From Draconibacterium halophilum (GTDB lineage Bacteria; Bacteroidota; Bacteroidia; Bacteroidales; Prolixibacteraceae), in contig NZ_CP048409.1 of assembly GCF_010448835.1 (NCBI RefSeq), forward strand, positions 310,001-374,000: a stretch of 64,000 nt of DNA. The letters are read 5' to 3'. Every line of letters starts with the position of its first letter. The stretch's first letter is position 1. The notes under the pieces were generated by a model. It saw nothing but the letters and a program-made list of their open reading frames with translations. It was not told the origin of the DNA and made no database searches. Both the position numbers and the translations under genes were made by a program. Shown in pieces: positions 43,076 through 49,736 of the stretch.

Positions 43076-43852
43076 ATGGAAGCAACAACACAAAGCACCA
43101 GGGTGGCTGCAGCAGCTGCACCGGAAACACAAGAGTTTGAACCTAAACTGATCGGAGATCCTGATTTTAAAAGGCTTGATGAAATCAATAGGGCATATGA
43201 AAAACTGTTTGGGCTTACCGAGCAATTAAAGAGAGAACTGGAAGAATGTCTAAAGAGAGAAAAACCATTCTCTTTTACTGAATTTCTTGATTTTCTTACA
43301 AGCGATACTCAAAAGTGGATCTATACAAAACATATTGAGTACAACAATTTGAATTATCCGGGAATAAATCTTGAGAAGTTAATAGAGCTTGAAGCTATTA
43401 CAATTGAGGGAATAAACGATGTTTTAAACTCAAAGGCAGAGTTTGACAAACTGAAAGATACAGTTAAGAAACTAAGATTCAACTACCCTTTAATTAAGCT
43501 CTGGAACGAAGAAGATCAGCGATTTGCAGAAAATCAAGATTTCTGGGAAGCTGTTGATAAATTTTGCTCAAGAATTACCAAGTCAGAAGAACAAAATAGG
43601 ATCCTCAAGAAGATGGAAAATCTTCGCGATGCTTTAAATGATTTGGTTGAAGAAGGGATAATCAGGCCAAATAATGGAATTCCTGAACTTGATCACTTAA
43701 AACATTGGCTACTTCTACCAAACAGATCAAATCTAACCGGATTTTCAGTTGATCGCACATTATTCCAAAGTTTCAGGATGAGTAAATACGAAATTAAAGG
43801 AATCCCTCAACATTGGAACACAAACCCGAATCTTCTTCTTTCAAACGAATAA
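43076..43852 (+). CDS. hypothetical protein after the tape measure
   Basis: A 258-residue, charged, mostly helical protein with an Ala-rich start and a coiled coil (LTEQLKRELEECLKRE). I do not recognise it. No signal peptide or membrane helix. It starts 17 bases after the tape-measure stop. By position it could be a tail-chaperone or adaptor substitute, but nothing in the sequence proves that. Confidence 0.6.
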   Translation: MEATTQSTRVAAAAAPETQEFEPKLIGDPDFKRLDEINRAYEKLFGLTEQLKRELEECLKREKPFSFTEFLDFLTSDTQKWIYTKHIEYNNLNYPGINLEKLIELEAITIEGINDVLNSKAEFDKLKDTVKKLRFNYPLIKLWNEEDQRFAENQDFWEAVDKFCSRITKSEEQNRILKKMENLRDALNDLVEEGIIRPNNGIPELDHLKHWLLLPNRSNLTGFSVDRTLFQSFRMSKYEIKGIPQHWNTNPNLLLSNE

Positions 43853-43870
43853 ACAACACACAAGATTTTA

Positions 43871-44341
43871 ATGATTACAATTATGAGACAATTTAAACAT
43901 GTAAACAAAGCACTCGGAGTAGAGCGTCTTGAATTAGTAAATGGAACCGCCAGTTTGCATATTGATCAAATTGATTCGCTTAACCGGACAATTGAAAAAT
44001 TGGATGCTAAGGGCGAAAGAAAAATTACCCAAATAGAATCGGAAACGGCAACAGTTCAAAACGAGACTGCAAAATTCAAAGCAAAATCACTACGTTTTGG
44101 AGAAGCCCTGGATAGCATCGATCCGCTGGTAAAAGCTCAGAGCACTGTTGAAAAGAAAATTGCGGCGGTTAGGGCTATTCTTTCAGCAAAACCAGGTGTA
44201 AAACTGGATATGGATTTGAATGATAAACAACCGGGTTCAAAAGAAGAACAGCTGCTTGCGAAAGATCTAAAATCCGTTGATTGGGAAACCATTGACGCAC
44301 TGGAGCACAACAAAAGAGCTGATGACATTAAGAGAAATTAG
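43871..44341 (+). CDS. hypothetical coiled-coil protein
   Basis: A 156-residue protein (possible start at 43883, MRQFKHV) with a central heptad-rich coiled coil (IDQIDSLNRTIEKLDAKGERKITQIESETATVQNETAKFKAKS). Unrecognised. Last gene of the rightward operon, followed by a terminator. Confidence 0.6.
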   Translation: MITIMRQFKHVNKALGVERLELVNGTASLHIDQIDSLNRTIEKLDAKGERKITQIESETATVQNETAKFKAKSLRFGEALDSIDPLVKAQSTVEKKIAAVRAILSAKPGVKLDMDLNDKQPGSKEEQLLAKDLKSVDWETIDALEHNKRADDIKRN

Positions 44342-44373
44342 CTTTGTTTCATTATATGGATTGAGTATTTTTT

Positions 44374-44402
44374 GAGGTGTGGCTTTGCTGCACCTTTTTT
44401 TT
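44374..44402 (+). terminator. terminator of the tape-measure operon
   Basis: GAGGTG...CACCTTTTTTTTT: a short stem with G-T pairs and a run of nine T residues, ending at the stop codon of the convergent SIR2-like gene. Confidence 0.6.
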
Positions 44403-45379
44403 CACGGTAACAATAGATCTTCAAAAGGGAAATGTTCTCTGAGAAATTTGATATTATCTTCAACAACATTACCAGCGGTCACCCGGCTAGAAAGATCCCG
44501 ATCATCCATTTTATGAAAATTAATATTATACAGAGTTCTTAAGTCTTTAACAAAAAGAGAATTCATTTCAATCCTCGTCAGCCCAAATGCAGATGAATAT
44601 ATATTTGGCATATAACCGTTTGTGAAAAATTTGATTCTTGGAAATCCTATTCTTTTCAAATTATCCGGATGAAATCCGAAACCTAAAAAAACAATATTAT
44701 TACACTCTTTTAATTCATCATGCAATTGATTAAATATTGTCATATCATCAACTTCGAATATAATTTTTAGATTTTCTGATACTGCCCGGAGTGATTCAAA
44801 ATTATGTACCGTATCGAGCGCCCCGAATTCAGTCATTCCTAGGTTTCCATGAAGATGATGTATGGGAATACTTTTCAACAATTTTATATATTTCTCGTTT
44901 TCTTGAAACATACTTTTTGATGCTCCCTGAAAGAAATACCTGAGAGATCTGTCATAGTTAAAAGTATAAAAACTGAAACTATATTTTTCAGAATCGACAA
45001 GGTATATCTTCGACCAAATGTGTTGATACCAATCTCCAGTCAATTTCTTTTCTTTCAGACATTTTTGCTCAGCTTCAAGCAAATGGTATGCGATACACAT
45101 TTTTCCTATATCAACATATTTGGGCCAGTTATTAAGAAACACATCAATCGAGTAACTCTGAGATCTACTTAGATCATTTCTAAAACCATCAATAAGAGTG
45201 TATGGCATTCCTTTAATCAGGATTCTTGGCAGTGGATGATTGAAGGATTCTTTTGATCGTAGGTCAGGCCTTACTGCTTGAAGTGAATTTATTATCGATT
45301 TAACAAGTCCCATCCCAGACGGAAAACCATAGGGCATACTTGCACCGGCACCAAGAATAAAAACTGTTTTGGTAGGCAT
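44402..45379 (-). CDS. SIR2-like domain protein, probable defence cargo
   Basis: A 325-residue protein with a SIR2-like NAD-binding site: FILGAGASMPYGFPSGMGLV (residues 7-26), FNYDRSL, HHLHGNLGM and IVFLGFGFHPDN. Such stand-alone SIR2-like proteins deplete NAD+ upon phage infection in several known systems (for example DSR, SIR2-HerA and Thoeris). No associated HerA, Argonaute or TIR gene is next to it; only a short gene precedes it. It lies at the accessory end of the satellite, where phage islands carry interference genes, and reads against the tape-measure operon. Confidence 0.8.
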   Translation of the reverse strand: MPTKTVFILGAGASMPYGFPSGMGLVKSIINSLQAVRPDLRSKESFNHPLPRILIKGMPYTLIDGFRNDLSRSQSYSIDVFLNNWPKYVDIGKMCIAYHLLEAEQKCLKEKKLTGDWYQHIWSKIYLVDSEKYSFSFYTFNYDRSLRYFFQGASKSMFQENEKYIKLLKSIPIHHLHGNLGMTEFGALDTVHNFESLRAVSENLKIIFEVDDMTIFNQLHDELKECNNIVFLGFGFHPDNLKRIGFPRIKFFTNGYMPNIYSSAFGLTRIEMNSLFVKDLRTLYNINFHKMDDRDLSSRVTAGNVVEDNIKFLREHFPFEDLLLP

Positions 45380-45457
45380 ATTTGATTTTTATTGATAAAT
45401 ATAGTGCAAATTTTATTTTGCGCAATCTGTATGATTTAGGGACAATTTCAAAATCAC

Positions 45458-45709
45458 TCAAAATACCTGGTCGAACACATCAATACAATCCTTCTTTATT
45501 TCATCTGGCAAATCAGAATTATGTGCAAATCCAAATTTTACTCGATCGGATTGAGTCCACAACACCCAGTGATTATGAAGATGATCTCTTTCACCATCAC
45601 TTTCAAACACCGGATCTCTTTCTTCAAAATATTTAATGTGTTTCTTCTCAACTTCCAGAAGCTTTTCTTTAAACTCTTCAGATTTTTGTTCGTAAGGTGA
45701 TTGAAGCAT
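45458..45709 (-). CDS. small hypothetical protein upstream of the SIR2-like gene
   Basis: An 83-residue acidic protein (EFKEKLLEVEKKHIKYFEERDPVFESDGERDHLHNHWVLWTQSDRVKFGFAHNSDLPDEIKKDCIDVFDQVF). It reads in the direction of the SIR2-like gene, 78 bases before it, and its composition is that of a real soluble protein; the frame on the opposite strand (45382-45636) is not. Unrecognised. It may be a partner or antidote of the SIR2-like protein. A 28-codon frame at 45753-45839, same strand, may be a further remnant. Confidence 0.5.
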   Translation of the reverse strand: MLQSPYEQKSEEFKEKLLEVEKKHIKYFEERDPVFESDGERDHLHNHWVLWTQSDRVKFGFAHNSDLPDEIKKDCIDVFDQVF

Positions 45710-45869
45710 TGGATTAAATTTTAGTTTCTACCAAAAGTATAAAATATTGATATCAATTTACAATCCACCTGTCCGAGTATTTCTTTATCAATTCTATTTG
45801 TTCAAAGGTGTAAGATTCAGGGGCGATTTCATAAATCATTGAACGACTACCAAAACATCCACAAAAAAA

Positions 45870-45897
45870 GAGCTAAATATTTAATATTCAGCTCTTT
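45870..45897. terminator. terminator downstream of tRNA-Arg
   Basis: AAAGAGCT...AGCTCTTT hairpin with AT-rich loop directly beyond the 3' end of the tRNA; a comparable GAGA...TCTC hairpin stands in the same place next to both other copies of the attachment core. Confidence 0.6.
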
Positions 45898-45900
45898 AAC

Positions 45901-45918
45901 AGTAGTCCCGACGGGAAT
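45901..45918. other. attachment site attR within tRNA-Arg
   Basis: Core AGTAGTCCCGACGGGAAT shared exactly with 31040-31057; it covers the T-stem 3' side and acceptor 3' side, so the tRNA stays intact after integration. Confidence 0.85.
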
Positions 45919-45974
45919 CGAACCCATATCTACAGTTTAGGAAACTGCTATTCTATCCGTTGAACTACGGGACC
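45903..45974 (-). tRNA. tRNA-Arg (anticodon CCT)
   Basis: 72 bases that fold as a tRNA: acceptor GGTCCCG/CGGGACT, D stem GTTC/GAAT, anticodon stem GCAGT/ACTGT with loop TTCCTAA (anticodon CCT, Arg AGG codons), T stem with TTCGATT loop, no encoded CCA. Its 3' end is the element's attachment core. Its 5' end overlaps the last 10 bases of the GIY-YIG gene. Confidence 0.93.
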
Positions 45975-46207
45975 AATTGTTTTAATTTTTCTTTGCCTAT
46001 GCCACTTTTATAATATTTTTCAAGCTTACGCGCTTCGATTCTATATCCACAAGTTTGCTGAAAAATTAATTTCCATGGCGTAAATCCTTTTGTTGATTTT
46101 GTTTTACCTGAGTTGTGTTCCCCAATCCTTCGATCTAAATCTTCAGTAAAACCAACATAAATTCTACCATCTTTTTCACTTTGTATGGCATATACCTTAT
46201 AATCCAT
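45965..46207 (-). CDS. GIY-YIG nuclease-domain protein
   Basis: An 80-residue single-domain GIY-YIG protein of the UvrC/URI type: YKVYAIQSEKDGRIYVGFTEDLDRRIGEHNSG (the GIY is VYA, the YIG is YVG, catalytic Arg in DRRI) and KLEKYYKSGIGKEKLKQL. Its last codons and stop (Val, Pro, stop) are supplied by the 5' end of tRNA-Arg. It is bracketed by the intact tRNA and a second copy of the tRNA 5' half (46226-46297), so it looks like an inserted, homing-type gene. Confidence 0.82.
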   Translation of the reverse strand: MDYKVYAIQSEKDGRIYVGFTEDLDRRIGEHNSGKTKSTKGFTPWKLIFQQTCGYRIEARKLEKYYKSGIGKEKLKQLVP

Positions 46208-46225
46208 TACTTCAAATATAGCGAA

Positions 46226-46297
46226 AACTGCTATTCCCTGCCTGCCGGCAGGCAGGTATCTCTACCTGTCGGTAGACAGGCGTTGAACTACGGGACC
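46226..46297 (-). repeat. partial second copy of tRNA-Arg 5' half with inserted palindrome
   Basis: On the minus strand GGTCCCGTAGTTCAACG (46297-46281), an insert of ~44 bases, then GAATAGCAGTTT (continuing as the tRNA does to the anticodon stem). The insert includes the perfect 20-bp palindrome CCTGCCTGCCGGCAGGCAGG (46237-46256) and a CCTGTC-GGTA-GACAGG hairpin (46265-46280). This copy cannot form a tRNA. Confidence 0.8.
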
Positions 46298-46391
46298 ATA
46301 AATGTGGCGCAAAAGTAGTTAAAAACCTGAATCCCGACAAATCGGTCTAAAATATTGTTGCCCTGTTTTTATTCACTATAATCTGAATCAT

Positions 46392-46399
46392 TATCTTTG
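46392..46399 (+). promoter_or_regulatory. -7 element of pheS
   Basis: TATCTTTG fits TAnnTTTG and lies 23 bases before the start codon; a T-run (TGTTTTTATT) sits at the place of the upstream element. AAGG precedes the ATG. Confidence 0.5.
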
Positions 46400-46422
46400 C
46401 ACCTCAGTTTAAAAGAACAAGG

Positions 46423-47442
46423 ATGTTAGACAAGATCAAAGCGTTACAGGAAGAAATTGACAGTATTGTAGCTTCAAGCCACGAAGAGGTTGAGGAATTA
46501 CGCATAAAATACATCAGCAAAAAAGGACTTATCAGCCAGTTGTTCAACGACTTTAAAACGGTACCTGCCGAACAAAAAAAGGAGGTTGGACAGGCCATTA
46601 ACACGCTTAAAACTTTTGCTTTAGAAAAAATTAACACGCTAAAAGAAGGTTTTGAGAACAATGGCAACGAAACCGCCGGACAGGATTTAACCATGCCCGG
46701 TGAGCCCATGAAACTGGGAACACGCCACCCATTGTCGCTGGTTAAAAATGAGATTATCGGAATTTTTGCGCGTCTTGGATTTACCGTTGCCGAAGGCCCT
46801 GAAATTGAAGATGACTGGCATGTGTTTTCTGCTTTGAACTTTCCGCCGGAGCATCCGGCACGCGATATGCAGGACACTTTCTTTATCGAAAAAGATCCGG
46901 ATGTGCTTTTGCGTACCCACACTTCAAGTGTTCAGATTCGTGTAATGGAGCGCACCGAGCCGCCTATCCGTGCTATTTTCCCGGGGCGTGTTTTCCGTAA
47001 CGAAGCAATTTCAGCACGATCGCACTGTATATTCCACCAAATTGAAGGCTTGTATGTGGATGAGAATGTTTCGTTTGCCGACCTAAAACAAACCTTATTA
47101 CAGTTTGCCAAAGAGTTGTTTGGCGAAGACACAAAAATCCGTCTGCGTCCTTCGTACTTCCCGTTTACCGAGCCAAGTGCCGAAATGGATGTAAGCTGCT
47201 CGATTTGTGGAGGCAAAGGATGTAACGTTTGTAAATACACTGGCTGGCTCGAAATTCTGGGCTGCGGAATGGTTGATCCAAATGTATTGGAACTTTGTAA
47301 TATCGACAGTAAAAAATACACAGGTTTTGCCTTTGGAATGGGAATAGAACGTATTACTATGTTACGTTACGGAATTAAAGATATACGCCATTTCTTCGAA
47401 AACGATGTGCGTTTCCTGAAACAATTTGAATCAGCAACCTAA
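46423..47442 (+). CDS. pheS: phenylalanine-tRNA ligase alpha subunit
   Basis: A 339-residue PheS. The N-terminal coiled coil (MLDKIKALQEEIDSIVASSHEEVEELRIKYISKKGLI) binds tRNA; the class II core shows HPLSLVKNEIIGIFARLGFTVAEGPEIEDDWHVFSALNFPPEHPARD, motif 2 FPGRVFRNEAISARSHCIFHQIEG, FPFTEPSAEMDVSC with GGKGCNVCKYTGWLEILGCGMV, and motif 3 GFAFGMGIERITMLRYGI. Charges tRNA-Phe with the beta subunit, which is not in this window. Housekeeping gene that marks the right boundary of the island. Confidence 0.97.
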   Translation: MLDKIKALQEEIDSIVASSHEEVEELRIKYISKKGLISQLFNDFKTVPAEQKKEVGQAINTLKTFALEKINTLKEGFENNGNETAGQDLTMPGEPMKLGTRHPLSLVKNEIIGIFARLGFTVAEGPEIEDDWHVFSALNFPPEHPARDMQDTFFIEKDPDVLLRTHTSSVQIRVMERTEPPIRAIFPGRVFRNEAISARSHCIFHQIEGLYVDENVSFADLKQTLLQFAKELFGEDTKIRLRPSYFPFTEPSAEMDVSCSICGGKGCNVCKYTGWLEILGCGMVDPNVLELCNIDSKKYTGFAFGMGIERITMLRYGIKDIRHFFENDVRFLKQFESAT

Positions 47443-47464
47443 TACGATTAAAAAACAATTTATA

Positions 47465-47953
47465 ATGATTAAAAAATTAACCTTTTTAACACTGTCATTG
47501 TTATGCCTTTTTTCCATGTCTTTTGCACAAGAAACATCAAAACGCCAGGCCGTTTACGCCGAATTAGGCGGTGCTGCTGTTTTAGGATCAATAAACTACG
47601 ATTTTAGGTTTAAACCCGGCAACGATGGATTGGGAGCTCGTGTTGGCTTCGGATATGTTCCTGACGTACTCGTTCTGCCATTAGAATTGAACGGTTTAGT
47701 TGGAAAAAACAAAGTGGCATTTGAATATGGTGCGGGTATTTCTGTTGCCTATTTTACTGAAAACCACAATACCGGAAATCAAACTTTCCGAAGTGGCGAC
47801 TCAAGAATTGGAATCATTTACCATGGAAAAGCCGGTATTCGGATAACGCCTGCAAACAACGGTTTCTTTTTTAATTTTAACTGTACACCCCTTGTTAATA
47901 CTGAAGAAACACGACTGTGGTTCGGACTTGGTTTAGGCTATTCCTGGCATTAA
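47465..47953 (+). CDS. small outer-membrane beta-barrel protein
   Basis: From ATG at 47465 (MIKKLTFLTLSLLCLFSMSFAQ) a 162-residue exported protein. The mature part is alternating beta strands ending with an aromatic (GLGLGYSWH), as in eight-stranded outer-membrane barrels. Opening YAELGGAAVLGSINYDFRF is common in Bacteroidota porin-family proteins. An earlier in-frame start would overlap pheS. Function unknown. Confidence 0.72.
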   Translation: MIKKLTFLTLSLLCLFSMSFAQETSKRQAVYAELGGAAVLGSINYDFRFKPGNDGLGARVGFGYVPDVLVLPLELNGLVGKNKVAFEYGAGISVAYFTENHNTGNQTFRSGDSRIGIIYHGKAGIRITPANNGFFFNFNCTPLVNTEETRLWFGLGLGYSWH

Positions 47954-48044
47954 TTTCTGCCAGGACTTTTGGCTTAATATTCCTCATATTTTGTAACTAC
48001 CACGTTAACACGAATTTAACAAACGAGCACACTCAAACATGTTA

Positions 48045-48077
48045 TTTGGCATGTTAATATAAAAAGCCATACCTTTG
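48045..48077 (+). promoter_or_regulatory. consensus Bacteroidota promoter
   Basis: TTTG (48045-48048), 21 bases, then TACCTTTG (48070-48077). It precedes a ~120-base leader of the small membrane protein at 48204. Confidence 0.7.
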
Positions 48078-48203
48078 TACCATACTTTTTAGTCTTTTAT
48101 TCGACTGGGAAGAGAAATTAGAAACAGCCCGATCCTGAGGAACACAGAAAATAACAATTAAACATTTATAATTTTTTCGATTGGGCAACTAAATAATAAT
48201 TGA

Positions 48204-48371
48204 ATGGAAACAAAAGCAAATCAGAATCAGATTGTCATTAAAATGAATACTGAGAATGAGAAAAAAATGCTGCCGTTGAACTTTATTTTCACACTGGCGG
48301 CAGGTGCTATTGCCGGAATGGCAATTATTTTCAGTCTCTTCTGGGGATTGGAAAAGTTATTTGGAATGTAA
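48204..48371 (+). CDS. small single-span membrane protein, 55 residues
   Basis: METKANQNQIVIKMNTENEKK, a charged N terminus, then LPLNFIFTLAAGAIAGMAIIFSLFWGL as one membrane helix and a short tail. It has its own consensus promoter and a perfect terminator, so it is a real, monocistronic small gene. Unrecognised; small proteins of this plan often attach to larger membrane complexes. Confidence 0.65.
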   Translation: METKANQNQIVIKMNTENEKKMLPLNFIFTLAAGAIAGMAIIFSLFWGLEKLFGM

Positions 48372-48390
48372 ACCACGTATTATAGAACTG

Positions 48391-48419
48391 AAAAGGCTCG
48401 CAATTGCGAGCCTTTTTTT
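48391..48419 (+). terminator. rho-independent terminator
   Basis: AAAAGGCTCGCAATTGCGAGCCTTTTTTT, an eleven-to-thirteen-pair perfect palindromic stem with a T-run, 20 bases after the small membrane protein gene. Confidence 0.85.
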
Positions 48420-48432
48420 ATTGGTACTTTTA

Positions 48433-48516
48433 TGTCATTTCTAACGAAGTGAGAAATCTGTAACTTGGCAGCAAAACTGTAATAGATTTCTCAGTCGTTC
48501 CTCATTCGAAATGACA
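48433..48516. repeat. dispersed palindromic repeat, copy 3
   Basis: TGTCATTTC...GTGAGAAATCTG to AGATTTCTCAGTCGTTCCTCATTCGAAATGACA; its right half is nearly identical to that of copy 1 at 3560-3637. Confidence 0.85.
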
Positions 48517-48519
48517 GTC

Positions 48520-49503
48520 CTATTTCAAAACTTCTTCAATAGCCTCAAGTTCCTTATCACTAAAAGCAACATTCTTTAACATTTCCACGTTATCATCCAA
48601 TTGTTTTACCGAGCTTGCTCCAATCAGCACCGAAGTAATTCTTTTATCGCGTAATATCCAGGCAAGTGCCATTTGTGCCAACGACTGCCCACGTTCCTGA
48701 GCAATAGTATTTAGTGCCACAATTTTGTCGTGTGCCGTTTCAACATGTTCTTTCTTCAGAAAAACTTCGCGGGTTGCTCTCGATCCTTCAGGAATTCCTT
48801 TTAGGTATTTATTGGTAAGCAAACCCTGTGCAAGTGGCGAAAACGGGATACAACCAATTCCCTCTTCCTCTAAAACATCCAAAAGTCCGTCTTCTACCCA
48901 GCGTTCAAACATCGAATAGCGTGGCTGATGGATTAAACATGGAGTTCCCAGTTCTTTCAAAATTTGGGCAGCTTCCTTTGCCATATCGGCCGGATAATTT
49001 GAAATACCTACATACAAAGCTTTCCCCGATCGCACAGCCCGGTCGAGCGCCATCATTGTTTCTTCAAGCGGCGTATCCGGATCGGGTCGGTGCGAGTAAA
49101 AAATATCAACGTATTCCAATCCCATTCGATTTAAACTCTGGTCGAGGCTGGCCAGCAAATTCTTACGGCTTCCCCATTCGCCGTAAGGTCCGGGCCACAT
49201 CAGGTATCCCGCCTTGCTCGAAATAATCAACTCATCGCGATAGGCGCTAAAATCCTGCTTCAAAATTTTACCAAAATTTTCTTCTGCTGAACCGGGAGGC
49301 GGGCCGTAATTATTGGCCAGGTCGAAATGTGTGATACCCAAATCAAAAGCCCGGTGTAACATCGCCCGGCCATTTTCAAAAACATCAATTCCGCCAAAGT
49401 TATGCCACAATCCCAGCGAAACGGCAGGCAGCTTAAGCCCCCACTTTCCGCAGCGATTGTACTGCATTCCATCATATCTCGATTCTTTTGGTAAATAGGT
49501 CAT
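48520..49503 (-). CDS. aldo/keto reductase, YghZ/Gpr-like
   Basis: A 327-residue aldo/keto reductase close to E. coli YghZ (L-glyceraldehyde 3-phosphate reductase): MQYNRCGKWGLKLPAVSLGLWHNFGG, ITHFDLANNYGPPPGSAEENFG with the Asp and Tyr, IISSKAGYLMWPGPYG with the Lys, YVDIFYSHRPDPDTPLEET with the His, and the cofactor loop near SVLIGASSVKQLDDNV. YghZ detoxifies methylglyoxal and L-glyceraldehyde 3-phosphate with NADPH. Monocistronic. Confidence 0.9.
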   Translation of the reverse strand: MTYLPKESRYDGMQYNRCGKWGLKLPAVSLGLWHNFGGIDVFENGRAMLHRAFDLGITHFDLANNYGPPPGSAEENFGKILKQDFSAYRDELIISSKAGYLMWPGPYGEWGSRKNLLASLDQSLNRMGLEYVDIFYSHRPDPDTPLEETMMALDRAVRSGKALYVGISNYPADMAKEAAQILKELGTPCLIHQPRYSMFERWVEDGLLDVLEEEGIGCIPFSPLAQGLLTNKYLKGIPEGSRATREVFLKKEHVETAHDKIVALNTIAQERGQSLAQMALAWILRDKRITSVLIGASSVKQLDDNVEMLKNVAFSDKELEAIEEVLK

Positions 49504-49736
49504 ACTATTAAATTTAATTGGTTATTGCTAAAAAATGCATTCAGAGTTGTTTGGAAACAATTCCAATTGCACCGCTTAAAGTTATTATTCTTTTGGCACT
49601 TTTCTAAATGAAAACAGCATCCTTTTCATCAATAGACGTTTTCAAAAATCAATGCCCGTACAAGAATTCAGGCATTTTCTGAAACTAATCGGCCTTAAAA
49701 CCATATAAATAATACAGAAACTAAAATTGAATAGCC

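Larger units (their letters stand above)
31040..45918. mobile_element. integrative element in tRNA-Arg(CCT), phage-satellite (PICI)-like
   Basis: The 18-bp core AGTAGTCCCGACGGGAAT occurs at 31040-31057 and again at 45901-45918, where it is the 3' end of tRNA-Arg. Between lie, in order: tyrosine integrase; RhuM-type protein, zinc-ribbon/HTH protein and XRE repressor (minus); Cro-like, excisionase-like, small, RHH and RepA-like ATPase genes; an iteron block; primase-like gene; small unknowns; three YodC-like genes; a tape-measure protein; two unknowns; then a SIR2-like gene and a small partner on the minus strand. Size (~14.9 kb) and order match phage-inducible chromosomal islands. There is no terminase, portal, capsid, relaxase or conjugation gene. 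Intact overlapping genes argue against a decayed prophage. Confidence 0.8.

Noticed and set aside
45382..45636. Plus-strand 84-codon frame opposite the small gene before the SIR2-like gene
   Set aside because: Overlaps the minus-strand frame 45458-45709, whose composition and orientation with the SIR2-like gene fit a real protein better.
31040..45918. Integrative conjugative or mobilisable element
   Set aside because: No relaxase, coupling protein or conjugation gene; the RHH proteins alone are not enough, and a tape measure points to phage.
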